From assembly GCA_965112735.1 (NCBI GenBank), contig OZ218950.1, positions 372,001-436,000 on the forward strand: a stretch of 64,000 nt of DNA, written 5' to 3'. This DNA comes from Phaeosaccion multiseriatum (lineage: Eukaryota > Ochrophyta, other classes). Shown one piece after another: positions 1-8,917 of the stretch. Both the position numbers and the translations under genes were made by a program. Each line of letters starts with the position of its first letter. Position 1 is the stretch's first letter. Below the pieces are notes generated by a model, which made no database searches, was not told the DNA's origin, and saw only the letters and a program-made list of their open reading frames with translations.

Positions 1-276
1 ACAATCAAGAGGTCGATACTGACATCGATATCACAAGTATGGTACCTTTCGATTCTTCAATCCACGGTAGCGTCTCACCACATCGGCTGCCATCTGTCAT
101 CAGTCTTCCTGCCCGCGCCCCCACAGCCGTCATGAGGCTAGTTTTTCTATTTTTGACACCAACCGCTGTACCACCAACCGCCTCACCTCTGGGTCCAGCT
201 TGAGGTCGTAAGTCATGAGAATCTTGGTGCTGAGGCCCTTGCGAGTGGCATAACGGTAGGACACCAATCCTGCCAT
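1..276 (-). pseudogene. Partial duplicate of a Nudix-domain exon
   Basis: Bases 1-276 repeat 14303-14613 of this window at high identity, on the same strand. The copied part is exon 15 of the adenylate kinase-Nudix gene (residues around [13 protein letters not shown]) and the start of its following intron. About 41 bp of that intron are missing here and a few substitutions are present. Similarity stops near 276, inside the acceptor region of the exon, and no neighbouring exons follow, so this is a broken duplicate. It may continue left of the window. Confidence 0.8.
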
Positions 277-540
277 ATGGAGCATGTTGTCGAGGAGAAG
301 CGGCAAGGAAAGGGGGCGGGCAAGCGAGGCAGCAAGCTCATCAAGCCGCCAAAGCCCAAATGCTGGTGCTTTGGTCTTGCTTGTGGAGAGAGAGACCAAC
401 ATCGGCGCTGCCCCTCCTGATGGTGTGACTTCAGGTACAGGGTTGAATTTACGATTTACCTCCGAAAGTCAGTTTCCAGGCCTTGTATGGGGATGGAGTT
501 CGATTCGATAATGCCATTGGGGGCGCAACGAGTACAACGA

Positions 541-1010
541 TGGAGGGCTTTAGCATTTCGCAGGAGCAGTACGACGACTGCCGCACCCTCGTCAACGCAG
601 CGGAGAAGGAGCGGATTCAAGGGGAAGCGCTTCTTCAAGTAGGGGCGGATGGTGGATAGCAGCGAGGACGAGAGCAGCGAAGAGGATAGCAGCGAAGAGG
701 AGAGCAGAGAGGAAGGAGAGAACTTGGGAAGGAAGAATAGCTCAGAGGTCGGAGGCGAGGGAAGCAGAACTACAACCAGCCGGTGAGGGCGACGGTGGTG
801 CATGAGGCGAAGCAAAAGCTTCTGAACAAAGACGGCAAGGAAACCTTCTGTGCTGTATGCAACGACAATGACAAGCCCGGGACCATCATCCTCTGCCGCA
901 ATGAGGACACGTGCGGAAAAGAGTACCACGTTCGTTGCTTAGGGTTGGAAAAAGACCGAGAGAGAGGTCATGGACATGTCCCGAGTGCGCGTAGGAGGGC
1001 ACAGCTCGGT
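541..1010 (+). pseudogene. PHD-finger gene fragment, transposon-related
   Basis: Translation from the ATG at 543 gives a short helical segment (GFSISQEQYDDC), then a Ser/Glu-rich acidic stretch (about 655-720), then a PHD zinc finger: FCAVC, LCRNEDTC and EYHVRC read in one frame (about 783-960). The last Cys pair (WTCPEC) lies in another frame just downstream, so the finger is broken by a small indel. The order helix, acidic stretch, PHD matches the C-terminal part of the transposon-type protein at 36458-38165, whose segment begins SFTITSEQED. I therefore read this as a 5'-truncated relic of the same family. Joining of the short open stretches is inferred. Confidence 0.5.
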
Positions 1011-1273
1011 AGTAGTAGTATCTATTTTTTCTTGCCTTGCTTGTCCTGCGAGTTAGCCCAATGGACCCCCCACCTTCTGAGCATACCCCAGCGTCAGGTG
1101 ACCCAGGGGGGGGTGAGGGGGGATTGTTACGGCCTAGCCTAGAACCGCCGGCCTAGGGAGAAACAATGGCCGGCATAAAGCGGCCAACGGTTTAGTTTAT
1201 GGTCTTCAGTCTGGAGCCGAGAAGTGAGAAAAGGGGGAAAAGGCTCGGCCCTATACCCTAACCCCAAATTTAT
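1011..1273. other. Non-coding stretch before the foldback element
   Basis: Contains a short G run near 1108 and moderately GC-rich sequence. I see no gene or RNA. Confidence 0.5.
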
Positions 1274-1620
1274 GGTCATAGAAATGGGACATTATTTTTT
1301 CGAAGGGCCAAAATCGAGGTTTCCGACCGTCATTTTTTTGCGTCCTTGGAGTGAGCATTAGAGCTCATTCTTGACTACACCTCCACGTGCGGATGATGCA
1401 ATCACTGGTCGCGTCGTCATTTGAGGGCGATGCAAAAAACAGGCTAATGTCATATTCTCGTCGGCGCCTCACGCGACGAAGGCATCAGTGGATTGCATCA
1501 TCCACACGTGGAGACGTAGTTGAGAGTGAGCTCAAACTCCAATTCTAAGGACGAAAAAAAATGACCGTCGGAAACCTCGATTCCGGCCCTTCGAAAAAAT
1601 AATGTCCCATTTCTATGACC
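1274..1620. mobile_element. 347-bp foldback (MITE-like) element
   Basis: The sequence starts GGTCATAGAAATGGGACATT and ends with its reverse complement. The two arms (roughly 1274-1415 and 1475-1620) pair along almost their whole length with only a few mismatches, leaving a loop of about 60 bp. It has no coding capacity. This is the form of a non-autonomous inverted-repeat element. I could not recognise a target-site duplication. Confidence 0.75.
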
Positions 1621-2031
1621 TTAACTGTATGACATTATCGGGGTTAGGGATAAACGGAAACGGAAACTAAATCGCATGTTCCTGGGCTCCTCCCTTCTTC
1701 CCATCCCTAACTTCAGACGGTGGCGCGGACTTGTTGGAAGCGTTCGAGTTGGCGTAACAAGCATTCGTTTGGTTCTCGAGTACCCTGGTGTCGTTACCAC
1801 TTGGGCCAGGCGCTTGGGAACCCCCTTATGTCTTCAGACTGAAGCATTCAATTTTCACTCCTCGTCAGGATTAGTAAGACCCTGTTTCTCAGGTGGATCG
1901 AGAGAGACAGTGAAAGAGCAGACGCAGTGGATGGACTTGAAGCCCCTTATGCCCTAAGTTGGATTTGGACCTGTTGAAGAAACGCAAAGGAGGTGCAAGG
2001 AGGATTGTTTGAAGGGCGCGGAGTTGTGAAA

Positions 2032-3333
2032 ATGCGGAAGAAGTGTACTGTGGAGGGGTGCGACAAGTATCGTGTCAGAGGAGGACTTTGCGTTAGGCAC
2101 GGGGCTGTGGTGAAGAGGTGTACTGTTGAGGGGTGCGACAAGCATCGGGTCCAAGGAGGACTTTGCCTGGCCCACGGGGCTGTGGTGAAGAGGTGTACTG
2201 TTGAGGGGTGCGAGAAGCACCAGATCCAAGGAGGACTTTGCCAGGGTCATGGAGCTGTGAAGGTACGGAAGAGGTGTACTGTTGAGGGGTGCGACAAGCA
2301 TCGGGTCCAAGGAGGACTTTGCCTGGCCCACGGGGCTGTCATGAAGGGGTGTACTGTTGAGGGGTGCGACAAGCAGCGAGTCCAAGGAGGACTTTGCCAG
2401 GCCCACGGGGCTGTGGTGGTACCGAAAAGGTGTACTGTTGAGGGGTGCGAGAAGCAGTCGCAACAGGGAGGACTTTGCCTGGGCCACGGGGCTGTGGTGG
2501 TACGGAAGAGGTGTACTGTTGAGGGGTGCGAGAAGCATTCGCAACAGGGAGGACTTTGCCAGGCCCATGGAGCTGTGGTGAAGAGGTGTACTGTTGAGGG
2601 GTGCGAGAAGTATCCGCAACAAGGAGGACTTTGCAAGGGCCACGGGGCTGTGGTGAAGAGGTGTACTGTTGAGGGGTGCGATAAGGAGCGGAAGCAAGGT
2701 GGGATGTGCCTGAGGCATGCACGAGTGAAGAGAGAGGGAGCGGAAGAGAAGGAGGAGATTGCCCTTTGTACGCCTGTGCCCAAGCGAGGAGCTGCGACGG
2801 ACATCAACGGGAGAGGAAGGAAGAGGGCGAAATGCGCCCCTTCAATGCCTGGCGGAGGGGAGGAGAGGAAGGAGGCACTGGAGGATGGGAATGGGGTGGG
2901 TTTGCTTGCGGGGCTGAGGCTTCATGTCGGGGACGAGATTCAACTGCCCTGTGGCCTGTGGAGAGGGCTGGAAGATGGCGGGGCTGATGCTGCCACGGCC
3001 TTCTGCGGCCGTCGGGACAGGGAGCTGTCGAATGGCGTGGTGGTGGCTGTGGGCCGGAGTAAAGTGTTGCTGCTGCCCCACCTCGCTGTGCGCACAAAGA
3101 GGAAGGGGGCGAGCCTGGAGAGCACGATCCGAGGCTTTGTGTCTGCCTACCACCGCTATCGCTCAGGAGGAACAGGGGGGGATGATGATGGCGACAAGCT
3201 GAAGGAGGAGTGGGCGGTGCTGGAGGAGAGCATGGTGACGGCGAGTGAGAAGAAGAGGCGCGGACGGAAAGCGCTGCGAGCGTGCGTGCGTGTGGAGGGC
3301 CCTGCTGCTGATACCTCGGGACTTGGGATTTAG
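2032..3333 (+). CDS. Cys-rich CCCH-repeat protein, copy A
   Basis: A 433-residue open frame. The first ATG is at 2032 and is also present in copies B and C; a stop lies upstream in frame. The N-terminal half is nine tandem repeats of about 25 residues, CTVEGC-x9-C-x2-H, i.e. C-x4-C-x9-C-x2-H, each able to bind one zinc ion. The ninth ends in RHARVKREG. A Lys/Arg/Glu-rich linker follows, then a conserved tail of about 170 residues starting HVGDEIQLPCGLWRGL, with a basic end (EKKRRGRKALRA). Such repeats are frequent in stramenopile proteins of unknown role; nuclear or nucleic-acid binding is only a guess. Repeat number is nine here, about eleven in broken copy B and five in C. Confidence 0.8.
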   Translation: MRKKCTVEGCDKYRVRGGLCVRHGAVVKRCTVEGCDKHRVQGGLCLAHGAVVKRCTVEGCEKHQIQGGLCQGHGAVKVRKRCTVEGCDKHRVQGGLCLAHGAVMKGCTVEGCDKQRVQGGLCQAHGAVVVPKRCTVEGCEKQSQQGGLCLGHGAVVVRKRCTVEGCEKHSQQGGLCQAHGAVVKRCTVEGCEKYPQQGGLCKGHGAVVKRCTVEGCDKERKQGGMCLRHARVKREGAEEKEEIALCTPVPKRGAATDINGRGRKRAKCAPSMPGGGEERKEALEDGNGVGLLAGLRLHVGDEIQLPCGLWRGLEDGGADAATAFCGRRDRELSNGVVVAVGRSKVLLLPHLAVRTKRKGASLESTIRGFVSAYHRYRSGGTGGDDDGDKLKEEWAVLEESMVTASEKKRRGRKALRACVRVEGPAADTSGLGI

Positions 3334-3683
3334 TGACCCGATGGCCTTAATCCGCAGTGATGCTTGGCACGTGCAATGGGCGAACCGTAGAGATGTCAAT
3401 TAAAGTGAATTGCCCCACTCGCCGCACACTGTGCTTCACTGCGGGGGGGGGGGGGGGGGCGAACGAATGGTTTTAACATTCACAATGGACTTGGCAGCCT
3501 ACGGGCACGCTGTGTGTGTCACTTGGCGCTGGAGCTGCAGAGATGACTTGGCACGACATCGGTTACAGGTATAGAAGGAAGGCTTGATGGTAGATGGATG
3601 GCACACAGAATCCGAGGAGGGGGCTTGAAGTGACTTGAAGATCGGGGGGGTGGGGGGGGGTGGGGGGAGAGGATCAGTGTATG

Positions 3684-3716
<33 letters not shown>

Positions 3717-4352
3717 CACTCCCACTCGTGTCGACTGCAGCCCTGCCCCGTGTGTGTGTGTGCGTGTGTGTGTGTGTGTGTGCGTGTGTGTGTGTGTGTG
3801 TGAAGAGAGGAGTCAAGTCCAGGCATGGCCGCAAAGTCAGGCGTGGACTCGTCTCCTCTCTGCACATCACCCCACTTTACCCCACTGCTCTCCAACTCAC
3901 TCAACTCCACCTCTCCACTCCAATAGAGCCTCCAAGCCTCCACTCCACTGCACGAGCCTATCTAGTCAAGAGGGTGGATGCCTCTCCTCTCTTCACACCA
4001 CTCCACTCCACCACCTCTGGGATCCCTGTTGACCCCCCTGACCCCCCTCCCTCAACACCAATCGGGTGCTCTTGCCATCCTTATACCTGTCCATGCACGC
4101 CTTCCTCTCTCTCTCTCCACTGTGTATTCGTGTATTTATGTCTTTGCTCTCCGCCCTCAAGGGGTGGCAGTGGATGGGGAGGGGCACGCAGGGGGGTGGA
4201 TTGAGACAGGGGATGGCAGTGGATACGCAGCAAGAGCGTGAGTCGTATATTTTCTCATGTTCACCCTTCTTTGGAACTGGAACTCTAAGTAATCACTCTC
4301 TCGTGCATCCTCTTCCCCCTCCCCTCGGCCCATCCACTGCCATCCCCTTGGT
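3334..4352. other. 3' flank of copy A, no gene seen
   Basis: A poly-G run (3443-3460), GATT and TG microsatellites and CT-rich sequence with no convincing coding segment. Motif GGATGGCAGTGGATG occurs near 4146 and 4206 and its complement at 4329-4345, the arrangement seen at intron ends elsewhere in the window. Confidence 0.6.
3661..3813 (+). repeat. (GATT)n and (TG)n microsatellites
   Basis: Eight GATT units lie near 3684-3716, followed by a TG tract with CG interruptions at about 3749-3802. The same pair is present, shorter, in inverted copy C (about 61726-61800). Confidence 0.9.
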
Positions 4353-4411
4353 AGGCGGCGGGCTATAAAGTGTACGATGAGGAGCAGCTGAACGCCATCA
4401 TCACTCGGTTG
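4353..4411 (+). other. Orphan exon-like segment
   Basis: Bounded by a TAG acceptor after a pyrimidine-rich tract containing CCATCCACTGCCATCCCC and by a GTAAGT donor. It translates without stops as GYKVYDEEQLNAIITRL. No partner exon was found on either side. It may be a relic of a gene broken by the surrounding duplication, or chance. Confidence 0.3.
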
Positions 4412-5320
4412 TAAGTCAGTGAAGGTGCAACACGGACCACGAGAGAGGAGAACATAAAGGGATGTATCTATGGATGTAGGCCGACGCCATCCACCCGTCA
4501 CACCGATGGGCAGTAAAAGGGTCGAGTCGGAGAGGAGAGGACAGCCGTGGGCTCAACGTAGTAGGAGGGGCGAGCGAGTCAGAGAAAGCGAAGGAAGGGA
4601 GAGGGTGGCGTGGGCGGAGCGAGCTGAGAAGACGCGTTGGAACGATGTCCGATTAGGCTCCCGCAGGGGGTCAAGGGGTGAGCATCCTCCGTTGGGTGTA
4701 GGCAGTCGTCTTCAGGGAAGAAGCTGGAATAGAAGATGAGGGAGGCTGGAGGGTGCAAGGGGCGGCGAGCGGGGCGACTGAATCCACTGGAGTAGCAGCA
4801 CGAGCAGCGGTAAGACCAATCGCAGCAGCAGTGAGCGACAACCGCAGACGCAGCAGCAGAAGCTGGTGGGGGATTAGAAAGCAGCAAGTGCTTTGTTTTT
4901 GGCGCTTGTCGTCAGCAGCGCGTTGTAGCTGGTGCGGTGCGGCAGGGGGGAGGGGAGGGGCATCAGCACCGGTGCTGGCAATGGCAAGCCTTCCATGAGG
5001 TGCAGGCTCGTCAGACTGGGCAGATGGAAGGGAGCACCACAGAGGTAGAGCTTAGCTTAAGAATTGCTCGTATGCTCCTTGATGGTGATGGGCCTTTCCC
5101 TCCTCTTTGCTCGCCCACCTCTCAGCCAGGTGGTACATAAGCCATTCAGCCTTTAATTTCGATAATTCACTCTCGTCCCTCACTGCTATCGTACGTGCTT
5201 TGCACAAACTGTCCCTTCCACTCCCGGTGCCACAGACGGGGGGGGGTCGGATTATATAATTAATAGACAAAGAGGGGGGAAACGAACGGAAACTGAAACT
5301 AGATCGCATGTTCCTGGGCT
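4412..5320. other. Non-coding flank; 5' part of duplication copy B
   Basis: From about 4811 to 5320 the sequence is colinear with the reverse complement of 63540-64000 (copy C), which runs off the window. It holds a weakly purine-rich stretch and CAG-type runs; no gene is recognised. Confidence 0.7.
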
Positions 5321-5453
5321 CATCCCTTAAGGGAGGCGAATATCGTGCTAGCCAATTAAATTCAAATTCCCCCACCTCAACTGGCGACTAGCTAGTGGAT
5401 GAACAACATGCAAAGAGCTTTGCCCCCCCTTTATTTTCACTTTCTTGGCTTCC

Positions 5454-7292
5454 CTAAGGCCCAGAAGTTGCGAATGAACTGCAAAGATCACACCCACAAG
5501 CCCCACCGTACATCTTGCTGGCGGACTGGCTCTCTGGAATGAGCTCGCCGTTGCGATTGCGCTTCCTGGGTCGCTTCTCGGTATCGGGCACGGCGCAAGT
5601 CTTCTTCGTCCCTTCTGTGTGCACGCTCACGCCACCCCTCCGAGCCTCTTGATAATGCCCGCACGTCTTGCACATCTTAAAGGCCCTCTTCCGCCGTGGT
5701 TCATCGGGAAGTGTGGCCGGTTGACCACTGGCACCGCTATCAGGCACGCGTCCTCCCTGCGAAGAGAGGGAAGAGACTTGCTCCCGCAGGGTGCACGCCT
5801 CGGCGCTACTCGTAGCCGCAGCCGCAGCAGTTGCTGCTACCAAAGGCACAGGCCCCTCTCTCAGCCGCCTCTGCTGCTCGAGCTGTCCTGGCGATGGGCA
5901 CGTCGGCTGTGGCTCTAAGAGGGAGTTGGCGAACTCCTCCCCAGGCGCAGGCCGCCTCAAGTCCCTTCTCAGCATGGCCCCCTGCTGAAATATCGGCTTC
6001 ACAGTGGCCTTCGCGTTCATCCTCCTCTTCAGCAGGTCATAGTGCTGGTGCAGATGCGCGCTCGTCTTGCGGAAAACGTTGCTCCACTTGCCCAGTCCTT
6101 TCTCTACGTCCTTGCAGCCCTCGTTCCAGTTGCAAGCCCAGCAGTCTAAGTCGATCGCACCATGCTTGATGTTCGCGTCGACTCGCTCCTGCACGCTCTT
6201 CACGTAGGCCCGCTGCCACGGAGACCACCCTCTGATAGCTTCTTCCTCATCATCCAGGCCGCCACCACGGCTCCCTGAGGTATTGCGTGTCTGCTGTGCC
6301 CGTCTTGAAGCGGAAGAAGTGCTGGCTGCTGCTGTTGCTGCTGTCTCTGCCACGGATACCGCTGCTGCTGCTGCTGCTGCTGTCTCGGCAGCTGCCTCTG
6401 CGGAGCTTTCTGCTGGAGGGACGGAGGGGGGAGGGAGAGAGGGAGCGACATCAATTCCTACGGGCGTCTTATACTTCTCTCCTACGCCTCTCTTCCCATG
6501 CTCCCTCCCCTCCAAAAAGGAGGCTTTCTCTCTCACCCACCCACCTGCCTGCATGATGAGCTGCGTGACGTGATGCCTCTCCTGCAGATGCCTGCCCTCG
6601 GCGCCAGCCGCAGCTGCTCCCCCTCCTGCTCCCCCTCCTACTGAGCTATGTGCCGGTGTCTCTCTTGCTGGTGCTTCCTTGGCGCCAGGCGCAGCTGCTC
6701 CCCCTCCTACTGAGCTATCTGCCGGTGTCTCCCTTGCTGATGCTTCCTTGGCGCAAGCAGCAGCTGCTTCGGCGTGTGGGACGGGCGGAGTAGACGTCTT
6801 TGCTGGTGCTACCGATGGCAGTGGAGAGCCCACAACTGTGACCCCTCCCTCCTCAGAGCTACCTGCAAATACAAATCCCCTCTTGGCCCAACTATCCCGA
6901 TTTTTGTCGACCGTTTCCTTGCGTACAGGACCCGGCTTTGCACTTCCCTTCGCGCTCTTGCTCCCTACGGGTCGTCCTCGCCGCCTCTTTACTGCCTCAG
7001 CAGTCTTCTTTGCCTGCGCTGCAGCTCCATTCACCTTGTTGGAAGTGTTCTTGCTCCCTCGCCGACGTCCTAGCCCCCTCTTTTCCTTCGCAGGTGGAGC
7101 TACAGCAGAAGCAGCAGCAGGAGCAGCAGCGACAGCAGCAGCAAAACCAGCAGTGCGTGCGATGTAGGGGTTAAAAGGCCTTCGTGCTGCTGCTGATACT
7201 GATGCTGATGCTGTCACCGATGATACCGCTGCTGCGACGGGTGCTGGTGGGGCTGTAGAGCCCTCTAAAGCATGCATTGCTTCATGCTCCAT
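5454..7292 (-). CDS. Transposon-borne AT-hook/zinc protein
   Basis: 612 residues from an ATG at 7292 in one open frame. The N-terminal half is Ala/Ser/Pro-rich with two AT-hook-like motifs (GRRRGSK and RRRGRPVGSK, about residues 75-115), suggesting minor-groove DNA binding. The middle segment around residues 350-430 (RGWSPWQRAYVKSVQERVD, CWACNWNEGC) looks like a folded conserved domain. The C-terminal part has Cys pairs (MCKTCGH, CGCDLC) that could bind zinc. It lies wholly inside the 3.2-kb transposon, so it is probably element-encoded. I do not recognise the family. Part of the low-complexity region around residues 240-290 may be an unspliced intron. Confidence 0.6.
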   Translation of the reverse strand: MEHEAMHALEGSTAPPAPVAAAVSSVTASASVSAAARRPFNPYIARTAGFAAAVAAAPAAASAVAPPAKEKRGLGRRRGSKNTSNKVNGAAAQAKKTAEAVKRRRGRPVGSKSAKGSAKPGPVRKETVDKNRDSWAKRGFVFAGSSEEGGVTVVGSPLPSVAPAKTSTPPVPHAEAAAACAKEASARETPADSSVGGGAAAPGAKEAPARETPAHSSVGGGAGGGAAAAGAEGRHLQERHHVTQLIMQAGGWVREKASFLEGREHGKRGVGEKYKTPVGIDVAPSLPPPSVPPAESSAEAAAETAAAAAAAVSVAETAATAAASTSSASRRAQQTRNTSGSRGGGLDDEEEAIRGWSPWQRAYVKSVQERVDANIKHGAIDLDCWACNWNEGCKDVEKGLGKWSNVFRKTSAHLHQHYDLLKRRMNAKATVKPIFQQGAMLRRDLRRPAPGEEFANSLLEPQPTCPSPGQLEQQRRLREGPVPLVAATAAAAATSSAEACTLREQVSSLSSQGGRVPDSGASGQPATLPDEPRRKRAFKMCKTCGHYQEARRGGVSVHTEGTKKTCAVPDTEKRPRKRNRNGELIPESQSASKMYGGACGCDLCSSFATSGP

Positions 7293-7489
7293 GTGTGCTT
7301 AGTCTGCTCTTTTCAACATCCTCATCCGCAAGAGGACTGTCCCTGTCGCGGCTTTCAAGGGTACCACCAGAGGTATCTGGCTCTTGGCCTTCTACTTCGG
7401 CCTCCATGCCTCTCATCTCTCAAGGTAGCGTCTAGGAGGCCGTCCTCATTGTTGTTCATTGCCGTGTAGTTTGAACGACCTTATATGCA

Positions 7490-7581
7490 TCGGGACGACC
7501 TTATATGAAGACCCCCCATGTCTCGACGCGGAAATCTTGTTTGACTTGATTAATGTATAGGCCTCGGGACGACCTTATATC
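7490..7581. repeat. GACGACCTTATAT repeats in the transposon loop
   Basis: GAACGACCTTATAT, GGGACGACCTTATAT and a second GGGACGACCTTATAT occur within about 110 bp (near 7470-7580), between the gene start and the right inverted arm. They could be protein-binding sites of the element. Confidence 0.6.
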
Positions 7582-7596
7582 AAAATAGCCCTATCC

Positions 7597-8415
7597 AGCC
7601 GTGGTGGCGGCCTGGATGATGAGGAAGAAGCTATCAGAGGGTGGTCTCCGTGGCAGCGGGCCTACGTGAAGAGCGTGCAGGAGCGAGTCGACGCGAACAT
7701 CAAGCATGGTGCGATCGACTTAGACTGCTGGGCTTGCAACTGGAACGAGGGCTGCAAGGACGTAGAGAAAGGACTGGGCAAGTGGAGCAACGTTTTCCGC
7801 AAGACGAGCGCGCATCTGCACCAGCACTATGACCTGCTGAAGAGGAGGATGAACGCGAAGGCCACTGTGAAGCCGATATTTCAGCAGGGGGCCATGCTGA
7901 GAAGGGACTTGAGGCGGCCTGCGCCTGGGGAGGAGTTCGCCAACTCCCTCTTAGAGCCACAGCCGACGTGCCCATCGCCAGGACAGCTCGAGCAGCAGAG
8001 GCGGCTGAGAGAGGGGCCTGTGCCTTTGGTAGCAGCAACTGCTGCGGCTGCGGCTACGAGTAGCGCCGAGGCGTGCACCCTGCGGGAGCAAGTCTCTTCC
8101 CTCTCTTCGCAGGGAGGACGCGTGCCTGATAGCGGTGCCAGTGGTCAACCGGCCACACTTCCCGATGAACCACGGCGGAAGAGGGCCTTTAAGATGTGCA
8201 AGACGTGCGGGCATTATCAAGAGGCTCGGAGGGGTGGCGTGAGCGTGCACACAGAAGGGACGAAGAAGACTTGCGCCGTGCCCGATACCGAGAAGCGACC
8301 CAGGAAGCGCAATCGCAACGGCGAGCTCATTCCAGAGAGCCAGTCCGCCAGCAAGATGTACGGTGGGGCTTGTGGGTGTGATCTTTGCAGTTCATTCGCA
8401 ACTTCTGGGCCTTAG
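7597..8415 (+). pseudogene. Inverted partial copy of the transposon gene
   Basis: This arm encodes the C-terminal 265 or so residues of the 5454-7292 protein, apparently without any change, from GGGLDDEEEAIRGW to the stop. It lacks the N-terminal half, including both AT-hook motifs, and has no obvious start of its own. Near-perfect identity between the arms implies recent inverted duplication or gene conversion. Confidence 0.8.
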
Positions 8416-8917
8416 GGAAGCCAAGAAAGTGAAAATAAAGGGGGGGCAAAGCTCTTTGCATGTTGTTCATCCACTAGCTAGTCGCCAGTTGAGGTGGGGG
8501 AATTTGAATTTAATTGGCTGGCCCTTCGGGCCAGCCCTATTAGCACGATATTCGCCCATCCCTTCTTCCCATCTCCCCATCTTCCCCCCTCCCTGACTTC
8601 AGACGGCGGCGCGGACTTGTTGGAAGCGTTCGAGTTGGCGTAACAAGCATTCGTTTGGTTCTCGAGTACCCTGGTGTCGTTACCACTTGGGTCAGGCGCT
8701 TGGGAACGCCATTATGTCTTCAAACTGAAGCATTCAATTTTCACTCCTCGTCAGGATTAATAAGACCCTGTTTCTCAGGTGGATCGAGAGAGACAGTGAA
8801 AGAGCAGACGCAGTGGATGGACTTGAAGCGCGTTATGCCCTAAGTTGGATTTGGACCTGTTGAAGAAACGCAAAGGAGGTGCAAGGAGGATTGTTTGAAG
8901 GGCGCGGAGTTGTGAAA

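Larger units (their letters stand above)
1651..4160 (+). repeat. Segmental duplication, copy A
   Basis: This block is present inverted at about 61350-63560 (copy C), and its gene part again at about 8565-12657 (copy B). It includes the 5' flank with an empty transposon site (GGGCTCCTCCCTTCTTCCC near 1688), the Cys-rich repeat gene, and, shared with C only, about 800 bp of 3' flank including a (GATT)n run and a (TG)n tract. Similarity to C ends near 4160. Confidence 0.9.
5329..8556. mobile_element. 3.2-kb DNA transposon with long inverted arms
   Basis: Flanked by an 8-bp direct repeat, CATCCCTT, at 5321-5328 and 8557-8564. Copies A and C have a single empty site here (CTCCCTT), proving insertion into copy B. 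The termini share GGCGAATATCGTGCTA inverted. Beyond the tips, the inverted arms continue for about 0.94 kb (5335-6273 and 7597-8556) at near identity; the right arm has 21 extra bp forming a GGCCCTTCGGGCC hairpin. The left arm and loop carry one gene; the right arm carries its inverted partial copy. An 8-bp duplication is compatible with hAT-like and other superfamilies; I do not recognise a transposase catalytic motif. Confidence 0.85.

Noticed and set aside
1954-2718. Minus-strand frames opposite the Cys-repeat genes (also at 8840-9382 and 62686-63292)
   Set aside because: Repeats on the sense strand keep several antisense frames open; the sense Cys/His pattern is the meaningful one.
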